The notes beneath the pieces are model-generated. The model did no database searches, was not told where the DNA came from, and was given only the letters and a program-made list of their open reading frames with translations. Shown here piece after piece: positions 42,631-51,760 of a stretch of DNA of 64,000 nt. Positions within the stretch are counted from its first letter, which is position 1, and every line of letters starts with the position of its first letter. The stretch comes from an uncultured Phaeodactylibacter sp. (GTDB taxonomy: Bacteria > Bacteroidota > Bacteroidia > Chitinophagales > Saprospiraceae): contig CAJXNH010000001.1 of NCBI GenBank assembly GCA_913057245.1, positions 124,001 to 188,000 of the forward strand, given 5' to 3'. The position numbers and the translations under genes are program-made.

Positions 42631-43968
42631 ATGCTCACCGGAATCCCTTTGCTGCTGGCGATTATTGCGGCAATCGTACTAATTATTGTGCTGTCTGCCC
42701 GGTTGGGCGTGCACCCCCTGCTCAGCCTTTTGAGCGCTACCTTGTTTTTGGGACTGGTAGCCGGTATGCCACTCTCCGGGCTGATTATTGCCATTAACGA
42801 AGGCTTCGGCGGGCTGATGGGCTACATTGGGCTCATCGTGGTATTCGGGAGTATCATAGGTTATATTTTGGAGAAATCGGGTGCTGCCCACCGGCTGGCG
42901 ATTGCGTTGCTCCGTAGCGTAGGGAAAGGGCGACCTGCCCTGACGATGTCGGCAATTGGGGCAATCACCAGCATTCCGGTGTTTTGCGACAGCGGTTTTA
43001 TCATCCTGTCCGGGCTGAATGACGCGGTCGCCCGGCAGTCGGGCGTTAAAAAAGGCGTGCTGGCGCTTTCCCTCTCTGCGGGGCTTTACACCACCCACAC
43101 CCTGGTGCCGCCTACGCCGGGCCCAATCGCAGCTGCCGGCAACCTCGGTGCAGCGGATTATCTCGGCACGATTATGCTACTCGGGCTGCTGGTCGCCCTG
43201 CCCACGATGCTGGTCGCGGTATTCCTGGCTAAGCGGCTGGGGCAGCGGCTGGAACTGCCGGAGCTGGTAGCAGAAGCGCCGGAGACAGGTACATTGCCTT
43301 CCCTGGGGCGCTCCGTTTTGCCCATACTGCTCCCGATTTTGCTCATCGCAGCGGGTTCGGTCCTCAAACTGCTCGGGTACGATGGACCAGGCAGGTCCGT
43401 ACTGTTGTTTCTCAGCCACCCGCTCATTGCCCTCATGCTGGGCACGGTGGCCGCCCTGTGGCTAATGCCCAAATGGGACAGCGCGCACCTCAGCGGCTGG
43501 ATAGGAGAGGGCATCAAACTGGCAGGGCCGATTCTTATTATAACGGGTGCGGGTGGTGCTTTTGGAGGCGTTCTGAAAGCCACGCCGGTTGCGGACCTGG
43601 TGGAAGGCAGTCTGGGCAGTGGCGGTTATGCCGGAGCAGGTGTGTTGGTGGTCGCTTTTCTGATTGCTGCGTTTTTGAAGACAGCTCAGGGCTCCTCTAC
43701 CAATGCGCTGGTGATTACTTCCTCTCTGCTGGCACCGGTAGCTTTGCAACTCGGAATGGACAGCCCGGTGGAACTGTCGCTGCTGGTCCTGTCGATAGGT
43801 GGTGGCGCAATGACGATCTCTCATGCCAACGACAGTTACTTTTGGGTAGTCACGCAGTTTAGCGGTATGGAAATGCGGGAGGCGTACCGGAGTTTTACGT
43901 TGATTACAGCGGCTCAGGGGGCGACGGTTTTGGTGGGGGTGTTGGGGTTGTATTGGGTTTTATCTTGA
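42631..43968 (+). CDS. GntP-family gluconate/organic acid permease
   Basis: 445 residues with about 12 hydrophobic segments over the whole length. Family features are GMPLSGLIIAINEGFGGLMGYIGLIVVFGSIIGYILEKSGAA near the N-terminus (shown in part), FCDSGFIILSGL, and the conserved HTLVPPTPGPIAAAGNLGA loop. C-terminally, the QGSSTNALVITSS and HANDSYFWVV motifs are present. It imports gluconate or a similar sugar acid with protons at the inner membrane. No gluconate kinase is adjacent, although a PfkB-type kinase lies near the start of the window. Confidence 0.93.
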   Translation: MLTGIPLLLAIIAAIVLIIVLSARLGVHPLLSLLSATLFLGLVAGMPLSGLIIAINEGFGGLMGYIGLIVVFGSIIGYILEKSGAAHRLAIALLRSVGKGRPALTMSAIGAITSIPVFCDSGFIILSGLNDAVARQSGVKKGVLALSLSAGLYTTHTLVPPTPGPIAAAGNLGAADYLGTIMLLGLLVALPTMLVAVFLAKRLGQRLELPELVAEAPETGTLPSLGRSVLPILLPILLIAAGSVLKLLGYDGPGRSVLLFLSHPLIALMLGTVAALWLMPKWDSAHLSGWIGEGIKLAGPILIITGAGGAFGGVLKATPVADLVEGSLGSGGYAGAGVLVVAFLIAAFLKTAQGSSTNALVITSSLLAPVALQLGMDSPVELSLLVLSIGGGAMTISHANDSYFWVVTQFSGMEMREAYRSFTLITAAQGATVLVGVLGLYWVLS

Positions 43969-44109
43969 GTTTTGCTTTTGGAAGGGTTTAGTATCTTCCA
44001 CATGTATTTTTAAACTTTGTGATGCCCAAACGCTGCATTATTGCTATTGTTACAATGCTTTTGAGGCAGTAAATATTCAACTTACTTAGATTTCAGCGAA
44101 TCAATTATT

Positions 44110-45156
44110 ATGGAAGAAGGATCACTTTTCGGGATTTCAAATTCAAACAGATCAGGCAAGGATCTTTGGGGTAAGAATCAATTTAATTCTTCTTTCCCCG
44201 CAGCATTAGCTTGCTACATGAGGTCAAAAAATATACCTGCCGTTTATCTTTCTCTTAACGAAGAGCTTAATGTAGTTGCTAATGATATAGCAATTGACGA
44301 AGTGTTCAATACAGATAAACCTAATGAATCAATTCGGTTTGAATTCGAGTCAAAATTTGAGCCATATCAGCAATGGGCATTTGACGATATTCGAAATATA
44401 GATTTAATACTAAAAGATGGAAAAGATTTCCTGAGGGCGCTAGAAGTCAAGTTAACTGTGATACCTGATCAAACTACTTTTCGAAAGGGAGAGGAGGAAT
44501 GGAGCTCGGAACTCGTTATCAGACCTGCTACTACTTCATATTGTGCACTCGGAATTGCAAATTCCTGCAGATCTGTTTTTAATGAAATAAGACCTCTTTT
44601 CGAACCCGTAGGATCATCAATTCAGCATTGGGATAATTCATTTGAGATAATTGCAAAACAGACACAGATGCTTGAGACACTAGATACTTTCCAGTACCAA
44701 TATCTTTCCTTTCAACAGCCGTTTCTTCTTCAGCCAGTTTGGAAAACAAAGGGAAAGTCTCCTCTGCTGTCTGACAACGCATTCGACATTTTCGTTTGGA
44801 GTGATTTTGCTTTATGTAGAACATTCTTAGATAAATCATATTCTACAAATGAAAAAGTCAATAGGTACATGAGAAGTACTGCAAGATTTTTTAAAATACT
44901 GTTCGAAATAACACAAAGTCGTAAAGTGTCGATAGGGAAAACTTACGCACAAATGACTTTCGGTCTTCAAACAGATAAGGAGTTTGCTTTGAGCGGAATT
45001 AATACAGCTCCCTATATTCAATCTGAACGCCGGACAAAGCCAATTCTTCCCCCAAGCATCCTCAAGGATATTATTTTGAATGGGGGCGAAAAATTGCTCA
45101 GCCCGGAGAGGAGGTTTGATCAAACGATATACTATACAGCATCGAATTTGTTTTAA
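44110..45156 (+). CDS. Type II restriction endonuclease, HindVP-like
   Basis: 348 residues resembling the HindVP/HgiDI family, whose characterised members cut GRCGYC; the specificity here is inferred. The likely catalytic core is near residues 95-115 (NIDLILKDGKDFLRALEVKL), which gives the D...ExK pattern of PD-(D/E)XK nucleases. The N-terminal GKDLWGKNQFNSSFPAAL is typical of the family. The gene and its partner are clearly A+T-richer in base and codon use than both neighbours (many AAA, ATA, TTA), a sign of horizontal transfer. It lies 74 bp upstream of the methyltransferase in the same direction. Confidence 0.8.
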   Translation: MEEGSLFGISNSNRSGKDLWGKNQFNSSFPAALACYMRSKNIPAVYLSLNEELNVVANDIAIDEVFNTDKPNESIRFEFESKFEPYQQWAFDDIRNIDLILKDGKDFLRALEVKLTVIPDQTTFRKGEEEWSSELVIRPATTSYCALGIANSCRSVFNEIRPLFEPVGSSIQHWDNSFEIIAKQTQMLETLDTFQYQYLSFQQPFLLQPVWKTKGKSPLLSDNAFDIFVWSDFALCRTFLDKSYSTNEKVNRYMRSTARFFKILFEITQSRKVSIGKTYAQMTFGLQTDKEFALSGINTAPYIQSERRTKPILPPSILKDIILNGGEKLLSPERRFDQTIYYTASNLF

Positions 45157-45173
45157 AAGCCGCGTTTAAAGTT

Positions 45174-45201
45174 TTGTTTTAATAAATTTTTAATAAATTT
45201 G
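45174..45201 (+). promoter_or_regulatory. Candidate promoter of the methyltransferase gene
   Basis: TAAATTTG (45194-45201) matches the -7 consensus, with a TTG at 45174-45176, spacing 17 bp (shorter than the usual 19-21). If real, the methyltransferase can be expressed independently of the nuclease, which would protect a new host. Confidence 0.4.
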
Positions 45202-45230
45202 TTTTCAATAGGCTTAAAACTTTTAATCAA

Positions 45231-46199
45231 ATGAAGGTAATTGATTTGTTTTCCGGATGTGGAGGAATGTCATTGGGTTTTCAAAATGCTGGTTTTGATA
45301 TTGTAGCCGCCTACGATAATTGGAATCCTGCTGTAATGTTATACCGAGATAATTTTGAGCATCCGATATACGAATTTGACCTTGACGATCCAGTAAGCCA
45401 TGAACATATCAAAGATTTTAGCCCTGATGTAGTAATAGGAGGTCCCCCCTGTCAGGATTTCTCTAGTGCAGGAAAGCGAGATGATACCCTTGGAAGGGCA
45501 GATTTGACGATAACTTATGCGGAAATAGTAAAAAAAGTACGTCCACGTTTTTTTGTCATGGAAAATGTCGAAAGAATCAAGAAAAGCAGAATTCTTGACC
45601 AATCTATAGATATTCTTGCTGGTTGCGGGTATGGCTTGACAATGAAAGTACTTGATGCAAGTTATTGTGGTGTGCCACAAGCTAGGAAACGGTTTTTTAT
45701 GATAGGTTGTATTGATGAATATGATGACTTTCTGCTTCCATTTTTAAATGGTAATTTAAGCAAGTCGCGAATGACCATGAGAGATTATTTTGGTGAGAGT
45801 CTAGGTGTAGAGCATTACTACCGGCATCCAAGAAGCTACAAAAGAAGAGGTATATTTAGTATTGACGAGCCTAGTCCAACTGTTAGAGGTGTTAATCGTC
45901 CAATACCTAAAGGCTACAATCCTCATCACGGTGATACTTCACCTGTTACAGATAAAGTTAGACCGTTGACAACAAAAGAAAGAAGTTTGGTGCAGACCTT
46001 CCCAGCGGATTTTCTTCTAAAGGGGTCAAAAACAAATGTGGAGCAGGCTATAGGAAATGCTGTTCCTGTAAAATTAGCTGAATATGTTGCTAACTGCCTC
46101 CAAGAATATGTTAATGTGAAAAGAGAAAATACCTACAAGGCAAACGCTCAAGCGAGAATGGCAATGGATAAAGATACATTAAGTTATAGTCAGGTCTAA
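45231..46199 (+). CDS. DNA (cytosine-5-)-methyltransferase of the restriction-modification pair
   Basis: 322 residues with the C5-methyltransferase motifs in order: I (DLFSGCGGMSLGF, AdoMet site), IV (GGPPCQDFSSAGKR with the catalytic Cys), VI (ENVERI), VIII (QARKRFFMIG), a target-recognition region (about 175-225), IX (PTVRGVNRPIP) and X (QAIGNAVP). It protects host DNA from the partner nuclease. The short target-recognition domain suits a single-specificity enzyme. Base composition matches the nuclease gene, not the neighbours. An exact sequence specificity cannot be read. Confidence 0.95.
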   Translation: MKVIDLFSGCGGMSLGFQNAGFDIVAAYDNWNPAVMLYRDNFEHPIYEFDLDDPVSHEHIKDFSPDVVIGGPPCQDFSSAGKRDDTLGRADLTITYAEIVKKVRPRFFVMENVERIKKSRILDQSIDILAGCGYGLTMKVLDASYCGVPQARKRFFMIGCIDEYDDFLLPFLNGNLSKSRMTMRDYFGESLGVEHYYRHPRSYKRRGIFSIDEPSPTVRGVNRPIPKGYNPHHGDTSPVTDKVRPLTTKERSLVQTFPADFLLKGSKTNVEQAIGNAVPVKLAEYVANCLQEYVNVKRENTYKANAQARMAMDKDTLSYSQV

Positions 46200-46238
46200 A
46201 GAAAAAATAGGAGCATTTAATTTCCGTCAAATGAATTT

Positions 46239-47528
46239 ATGCGTTTTAGCATAGCCATTATACTATTTTTGATCCTTCAACTCGGTCATGTTTGTGCACA
46301 GCCTTACGTAGAAGGCGGGCAGACCCGTCACCGCTTTGCGCAGTTGCTGGTCGGGGCGGACGCGGTATTCTTTCCGGCATCGGGGCAGACTTTCGCGCTG
46401 GATGAAGACGGCAGCTTGTCGGATTTTACGCCCAATGCAGCCCTTGTCCCGCGCATCAATATCGCAGGGACACACTTTTGGGGGCACGCTAATTTTTACA
46501 TTTCCATACCCGTTGCGAATGTGCTGGACAACAGTGTGCCATTTGGTGGGGATTATACCTTTAATCCCGGCGTTGAAACCGGGCTGCGGGTGTACCCCTG
46601 GCGTATTGAGGAAAAGAAATTCCGGCCTTTCGTTGGTACTGCCTTTGCGGTCAGCGACTGGCAGCAGAACACCAATATGGGCTCGGGAGCATTCGCGCAT
46701 CAAACGCGTTTTCCGTTACAATTGGGGCTGACCTGGCAGCGGAAGCATTTGCTGTTTGAATTGGGCGCCGGGCAGTTTTTGAATAACCAAACGGACTATT
46801 ACGTCAATCTAAATGATGCCGTTGAGATTGAACTCCCCTCCACTTACTTCTGGCTGGGCTGCAATTGGCAGATTGAGACCACCCTTAGCGCAGAGCCCAA
46901 TTGGGAAAATGGGAGAACGGCGGCTGCGGTGGAGCGCCTGGCGGAAAAGCGTGCCCTGAGTGGCTGGTCGGTCGCTGTGGGCCCCTCATCTGCCTTTGTA
47001 CTGGGCAATTCCCCGCGCAATGATAAGCTGTACCCGGCGATAGGCCGCCATAGCGGTGCGGCAATCTTACCGGAATTTGGGTTGGGCTACTACCACTATC
47101 CCTGGGATGCCCACCTGAACCTGGCTTTCCGGGCGAACCGGTCGGAGCGTTCGGCTTACGGCACGGCTCAGGTCCTGCAACGCCGGGCCTTAACACTCGA
47201 AGCCTATAAATTCCTCTTTGATTACCATGGCTTCGTACCGTTTATTGGCCCCCACCTCAGCCGCGAGTGGCTCAGCATGGAGGAAACGGTGCAGCGGTCT
47301 ACGCCTTACGAGGGCAGCGAAGTACAATGGGTGCCGGGCGTGACCTTCGGCTGGGATATCCGGCCCAATCAGCTGCAGGGCTTTATCCTGCGCACCAATT
47401 TGCGGTATACGCCAACTCAAAATATAGGACCTGAGGGTGGAGTCTCCTTCTGGCAGCTGGAGTTCAACTTCATTCAGCTGGTGCTCTATCCCGGGCGGGT
47501 TAAGCGGATGCGGCGGGCGTTGCGATAA
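46239..47528 (+). CDS. Hypothetical outer-membrane beta-barrel protein
   Basis: 429 residues. Signal peptide about 1-20 (MRFSIAIILFLILQLGHVCAQ), then strands with alternating aromatic residues (HANFYISIPVANVLD, GLRVYPWRIEEKKFRPFVGTAFAVSDW, LGLTWQRKHLLFELGAGQF) and a late FGWDIRPNQLQGFILRTNLRY. It fits a barrel of about 16 strands. The final residues (MRRALR) are basic rather than a terminal Phe, which is unusual for barrel assembly. No family was identified. It directly follows the acquired restriction module but returns to the base composition of the host. Confidence 0.75.
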   Translation: MRFSIAIILFLILQLGHVCAQPYVEGGQTRHRFAQLLVGADAVFFPASGQTFALDEDGSLSDFTPNAALVPRINIAGTHFWGHANFYISIPVANVLDNSVPFGGDYTFNPGVETGLRVYPWRIEEKKFRPFVGTAFAVSDWQQNTNMGSGAFAHQTRFPLQLGLTWQRKHLLFELGAGQFLNNQTDYYVNLNDAVEIELPSTYFWLGCNWQIETTLSAEPNWENGRTAAAVERLAEKRALSGWSVAVGPSSAFVLGNSPRNDKLYPAIGRHSGAAILPEFGLGYYHYPWDAHLNLAFRANRSERSAYGTAQVLQRRALTLEAYKFLFDYHGFVPFIGPHLSREWLSMEETVQRSTPYEGSEVQWVPGVTFGWDIRPNQLQGFILRTNLRYTPTQNIGPEGGVSFWQLEFNFIQLVLYPGRVKRMRRALR

Positions 47529-47571
47529 TTGGAAATGAAAGGGGCTTTCGTATATTGTACCGTTGGTTGTC

Positions 47572-48597
47572 ATGAATAAAAAAAATCAGGCAATGGAGGG
47601 ACAGAATTACTATCGTATCAAAGAGCTAAACATCGAAAACTTCCCCAAAGGGCAAATCAGCGAAGCCTGGTTGCATATCATTAATAATGGGATTGGGGAG
47701 CCGGTAAGGATACCCATTATTATTGCCAGAGGGAAAGAAGAGGGCCCCGTGCTTGGGCTGAATGCCGCTTTGCACGGAAACGAACTGAACGGCATCCCGG
47801 TCATCCAAAAGCTTATCAACGACCTAAATCTGGAGGAGCTCAGGGGGACCATTGTGGGGGTATTGGTTGCGAATGTTCCCGGGCTGTTGCTGGAGCAAAG
47901 GGCTTTCAACGATGGCGTGGACCTCAACCGGATCAGCCCGGGCAAGCGAGATGGGACCCAAAGCGAGCTTTACGTCTACCGTCTGTTTGAAAGGATCGTG
48001 AAGAAATTTGATTACCTGATCGATTTGCATACCGCAAGTTTCGGGCGCGTAAACACTTACTACATAAGGGCTGACATGTCTGACGAGATGAGCTCAAGGA
48101 TGGCAAGGCTGCAGAATCCCGAAATCATTCTCAACCACACGCCCATCGGGATAACGCTGAGGGGACGGGCTGCCATCCATGGCATCAAGACCATCACCAT
48201 AGAGTTGAGGGACCCCCATTTATTCCAGCGGGATGTGATCAATGACAGTCTGGTAGGAGTCCGCAACATACTCTACGACCTGAAGATGCTGCCCGGTGAA
48301 ATCCTTTGCCCTGCCGATGAAATTACCCTATGCGACTCCTCCTATTGGCTATACACCGACGAAGGGGGGATTCTCAATGTCTTTCCACAGCTCGGGCAGC
48401 AACTAAGAAAAGGCGATAAAATTGCCGCCGTCAAGACCATTTTTGGAAAAACCGTCAAGGAGTACTTTTGCCCTGAAGACGGGGTCGTCATTGGCAAGAG
48501 TGTCAATCCCATCAATCAATCCGGTAGCAGGATTTTGCATTTAGGGATTAATACGAAGAAGATACCTTGCATTACTGCGCAGGAGTTGGTAAATTAA
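47572..48597 (+). CDS. Succinylglutamate desuccinylase/aspartoacylase-family deacylase
   Basis: 341 residues from ATG 47572, a zinc-dependent M14-like carboxypeptidase fold. The zinc-binding motif HGNELNGIPVI (His and Glu, about residues 65-75), then GVDLNRISPGK and DYLIDLHT with the third metal ligand His, are all present. The C-terminal lid (about 250-340) is beta-rich. Family members deacylate N-acyl amino acids; others are lipid or sugar deacylases, so the substrate is open. No arginine-catabolism (ast) genes lie nearby. Confidence 0.9.
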   Translation: MNKKNQAMEGQNYYRIKELNIENFPKGQISEAWLHIINNGIGEPVRIPIIIARGKEEGPVLGLNAALHGNELNGIPVIQKLINDLNLEELRGTIVGVLVANVPGLLLEQRAFNDGVDLNRISPGKRDGTQSELYVYRLFERIVKKFDYLIDLHTASFGRVNTYYIRADMSDEMSSRMARLQNPEIILNHTPIGITLRGRAAIHGIKTITIELRDPHLFQRDVINDSLVGVRNILYDLKMLPGEILCPADEITLCDSSYWLYTDEGGILNVFPQLGQQLRKGDKIAAVKTIFGKTVKEYFCPEDGVVIGKSVNPINQSGSRILHLGINTKKIPCITAQELVN

Positions 48598-48622
48598 TAC
48601 AGCTGGCTATTGTTCTAAACCT

Positions 48623-50041
48623 CTACCACTCCACCGCTTCCGTCTGCACCGGAATGCGCTTCAGGTGCGGCTTTTTGTTCAGGTAGCGCTGTATGAGGCG
48701 CGTGGTTTCCGGATTGCCGGCGTAGAGTGTAATGGCATCCCGGAGGTTATCCATGCTGCCATTCAGCCCTTCCTCATCGAGGTACCCAAAGCCTTGGTAA
48801 TTGCCATTTTCAACCAGAATGACGGCCAATTCTCCAGGCTCCCTGCCTTCATCCAGCAGGAAAAAGTCTTCTTCGAATACCGTGGAAAGGACTTCCCTGG
48901 CCGCCATGGCCCGCTCATTGTAGTCTTCCACTGATTCCTGTTCAGTACAGGCACCGTGGCACTGCTTGATGTGGTAGTGGAAGCAGGGACCGCTGTTGCC
49001 GGGCTGTAGCTTGCAAAGCCGGGCACAAAGCTCAAAGGCTTCCCGGACGCGGTTGAGGTGGTTGCGGGCGTGGGCAAATTTGGGATACTCCGAAATGACC
49101 TGCAGGGTTTTCCGGCGGGCAGCATTTGCCTGTGTGGCCTCATAGCAAATGTATCCGGCCTCATCCGTAAAGGTATGCACCAGATAAGGGAAGCGCCGCA
49201 CCCGCTGTGCCCGGTTGATGGGCGGGTGGAGGCGTTTGATCTCGTGACTTTCCAGCAAAAGGGCCACCAGCTCGCTGCCGGTTATTTCGTAGGTGATATC
49301 GTGCACATGCCGTTGCAGCTTCCCCGCTTTCTCTGTTTTGTCGGCGAAGTGCTCGGCAATGCGCTTTTTGATGTTGATGCTCTTGCCTACGTAAACCACT
49401 TCTCCCTGAGCGTTGTGCAGGTAGTACACCCCGCATTCCTCAGGCAGGGCATGCATCTTTTCCATATCAAAGGACTTGGGCAGCAGGGATTCTTTGATGC
49501 CCAGGTTGACCATGTCTACGACTTGCTTTTGATTGTCTTCTTCTGCCAGAATGCGGCGCAGCAGCTCTGCTGTGGCGAGGGCGTCATCCAGTGCGCGGTG
49601 GCGGGCATCGGCTTTCCAGCCCATCCATTTGATGAGGTTGCCAAGGCTGTAGGATGGCAGCCCCGGGAAAGCTTTGCGGCTCAGGCGGACCGTGCACAGG
49701 TTCCTCCGGGAATAGGTATAGCCCAGCCGTTTGAACTCCTCCCTCAGGAAGCTGTAGTCAAAGCGCACATTATGCGCCACGAAAATGGCGCCTTCCGTCA
49801 TTTCCACTATCTTTCGGGCTACTTCGTAGAATTTGGGCGCATCTTGCACCATTTCCTGCGTAATGCCCGTTAGTTGTGTGATGCCGTAGGGGACGTAGCA
49901 CTCGGGGTTGACCAAAGAACTGTAGGTGTCCAGGACTTGCTGCCCATCGTGAAGGACAATGCCCACTTCAATGATCTTGTGGCGGGAAGCCCGGCCTCCG
50001 GTAGTCTCCAGATCGACAATCGCGTAACGCTTGGGTTGCAT
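48623..50041 (-). CDS. DEDDh exonuclease fused to GIY-YIG/UvrC-like nuclease domain
   Basis: 472 residues. Residues 1-180 form a DnaQ-like exonuclease: Exo I DLETTGG, Exo II HNVRFDYSFL and Exo III HRALDDALATAELL. Residues about 200-290 form a GIY-YIG domain (ECGVYYLHNAQGEVVYVGKSINIKKRI), as in the N-terminus of UvrC and in Cho. Residues about 330-400 carry the Cys-rich UvrC-like segment (LCKLQPGNSGPCFHYHIKQCHGAC). The fusion suggests repair of branched or damaged DNA. It is divergent from the NamZ-like gene, 32 bp apart. Confidence 0.93.
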   Translation of the reverse strand: MQPKRYAIVDLETTGGRASRHKIIEVGIVLHDGQQVLDTYSSLVNPECYVPYGITQLTGITQEMVQDAPKFYEVARKIVEMTEGAIFVAHNVRFDYSFLREEFKRLGYTYSRRNLCTVRLSRKAFPGLPSYSLGNLIKWMGWKADARHRALDDALATAELLRRILAEEDNQKQVVDMVNLGIKESLLPKSFDMEKMHALPEECGVYYLHNAQGEVVYVGKSINIKKRIAEHFADKTEKAGKLQRHVHDITYEITGSELVALLLESHEIKRLHPPINRAQRVRRFPYLVHTFTDEAGYICYEATQANAARRKTLQVISEYPKFAHARNHLNRVREAFELCARLCKLQPGNSGPCFHYHIKQCHGACTEQESVEDYNERAMAAREVLSTVFEEDFFLLDEGREPGELAVILVENGNYQGFGYLDEEGLNGSMDNLRDAITLYAGNPETTRLIQRYLNKKPHLKRIPVQTEAVEW

Positions 50042-50073
50042 AGTTTAATCTCCGTCAGTAAAAACAATATGTT

Positions 50074-51297
50074 GTGAAGTTAAAAATTTTGTTTGTAATA
50101 CTGGGTTTTTTGCCACTAAATTGTGCAAAAAGTGTGTCAGAAAAGGCGGTTCAGCCGGTTGATATACCATCGGCTGTGGACATCGATAGCACGCTCGTTC
50201 TCGGCGCAGCGCGTATGGACGCCTATTTGCCGGACTTGCAGAAAGCCAAAGGCGTGGGGCTGGTCGTCAACCCAACCTCGATGGTGGGCCGCACGCATCT
50301 GGTGGATACGCTCCTGGCTCAGGGCGTCAACGTCCGACAAATCTTCGCACCGGAACATGGCTTCCGGGGCACAGCTGATGCCGGAGAGACGGTGACGGAT
50401 GGCAAAGACAAACAAACCGGGCTGCCCATCATTTCCCTCTACGGCGACAATAAAAAGCCGAAACCTTCCCAACTGCAAGGCCTGGATGTCGTGGTATTCG
50501 ACATTCAGGATGTGGGGGTGCGCTTTTACACCTACATTTCCACCCTGCACTACGTCATGGAGGCTTGTGCGGAACAAGGCATTAAAGTCCTCGTCCTCGA
50601 CCGCCCCAATCCTAACGGGCATTACGTGGACGGCCCAATCCTTGACCCGGATTTCAAGTCCTTTGTAGGCATGCACCGGGTGCCGATTGTACACGGCATG
50701 ACGGTTGCGGAATATGCCAAAATGGTCAATGGCGAAGGCTGGCTAAAAGGTGGTATCAAGTGTGAACTGGAAGTGGTGCCCTGCCTGAACTACACCCATT
50801 CCACGCCCTACGAATTGCCGGTAAAGCCCAGCCCGAACCTGCCCAACAACCGCTCCATTTACCTTTATCCGTCGCTTTGTTTTTTTGAAGGCACGGTGGT
50901 CAGCGTAGGGCGGGGGACGAACACCCAATTCCAGGTCTACGGCCATCCCGACGCTACTATTGGCGATTACTACTTCACGCCCGAGCCCATGCCCGGCGCC
51001 AAATACCCCAAACTGGAAGGGCAGCGTTGCCGTGGCTTTTCCCTGGCCAGCACTGCACCCGAACGCATTCGTCGGGAAGGCTACCTGAACCTTGACTACC
51101 TCGTTGATTTCTACCAAGCCTACCCGGATAAGGCGAACTTCTTTTTGGAGACCCTCTTTATCGACAAGCTGGCGGGCACGGATGCCTTGCGCAAAGCTAT
51201 TGTCGCTGGTCAATCGGCGGAGGAAATCCGGGCCTCCTGGGCAGAAGGGCTGACGGCTTACCGGGAGATGCGGGAGGTGTATTTGCTGTATCCCTGA
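50074..51297 (+). CDS. NamZ-like exo-beta-N-acetylmuramidase (DUF1343) lipoprotein
   Basis: 407 residues from GTG 50074. A short signal ends in lipobox PLNC (residue about 17), so it is a probable lipoprotein. The DUF1343 core begins GLVVNPTSMVGRTHLVDTLL and contains FAPEHGFRGTADAGETV, VVFDIQDVGVRFYTYISTL and a conserved FFEGTVVSVGRGTNTQFQVYG segment. NamZ removes terminal MurNAc from peptidoglycan fragments, so the role is wall recycling or use of exogenous wall material. It stands alone, without a known recycling operon beside it. The short 32-bp divergent spacer to the nuclease gene must hold both promoters. Confidence 0.92.
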   Translation: MKLKILFVILGFLPLNCAKSVSEKAVQPVDIPSAVDIDSTLVLGAARMDAYLPDLQKAKGVGLVVNPTSMVGRTHLVDTLLAQGVNVRQIFAPEHGFRGTADAGETVTDGKDKQTGLPIISLYGDNKKPKPSQLQGLDVVVFDIQDVGVRFYTYISTLHYVMEACAEQGIKVLVLDRPNPNGHYVDGPILDPDFKSFVGMHRVPIVHGMTVAEYAKMVNGEGWLKGGIKCELEVVPCLNYTHSTPYELPVKPSPNLPNNRSIYLYPSLCFFEGTVVSVGRGTNTQFQVYGHPDATIGDYYFTPEPMPGAKYPKLEGQRCRGFSLASTAPERIRREGYLNLDYLVDFYQAYPDKANFFLETLFIDKLAGTDALRKAIVAGQSAEEIRASWAEGLTAYREMREVYLLYP

Positions 51298-51346
51298 CTT
51301 CGCAACGTGTTAGGGTGCGCATTCCCTTCGCGCCCTCACTTCAGCT

Positions 51347-51630
51347 CGGTGCTCTTGTCGTATCCCGGTCTTTACCGGGATACGGCAGGTTCTCCATGGC
51401 AGAAGCTGGAGCAGAGCGCCTGGGAAGGACCAGGCTTAAGCTCTACCCCAGCAGCCTAATGCTCCTGTCGTAGAGCTTTCTGCTCTGCTGCAGGTTCTAC
51501 CTGGGAAAGCTGGAGCAGAGCGCTTGGGAAGTCTCAGGCTAAAGCTCTACCCTGGCAGCTCAGTGTTCCTGTTGCGGAGCTTATCTCGCGGGTACTTTAC
51601 CGGTATCCGGCAGGTTTCATAGCAAAACCG
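51347..51630. repeat. Cluster of three hairpin repeat elements
   Basis: This lies in the 463-bp gap between the NamZ-like gene and the next gene. Three degenerate copies begin near 51347, 51457 and 51562, each with GCTCCTGTCG-like sequence, a hairpin, then GGCAGGTTCTACCTGG-like sequence and GGAGCAGAGCGC. In copy 1 the stem is TATCCCGGT/ACCGGGATA (51361-51382, perfect 9 bp); in copy 2 it is AGAGC/GCTCT. Another copy lies at 57434-57505. The rest of the gap (51631-51760) is A+T-rich and shows nothing further. Confidence 0.75.
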
Positions 51631-51760
51631 TGGAACCGGCAAAATGGATAGCTCATCATGCCTTTAAGTTTTCTGCTCCCGAAGTGTTAAAAATTAGGAG
51701 CTTCTGTTTTTTTTTTGCATCTTACATGGTACATTGTTTAAAACTATAAAAAACATTACC

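Noticed and set aside
44110-46199. Restriction genes as part of a larger mobile element
   Set aside because: No integrase, transposase, att-like repeat or tRNA at the borders was found, so only a two-gene acquired unit is claimed.
49058-49873. 271-codon plus-strand frame opposite the exonuclease/GIY-YIG gene
   Set aside because: The opposite strand carries all expected catalytic motifs.
51347-51630. Hairpin repeats as tRNA genes or simple terminators
   Set aside because: No tRNA cloverleaf or T-loop, and no consistent U-tract after the stems; the shared flanks point to a repeat family.
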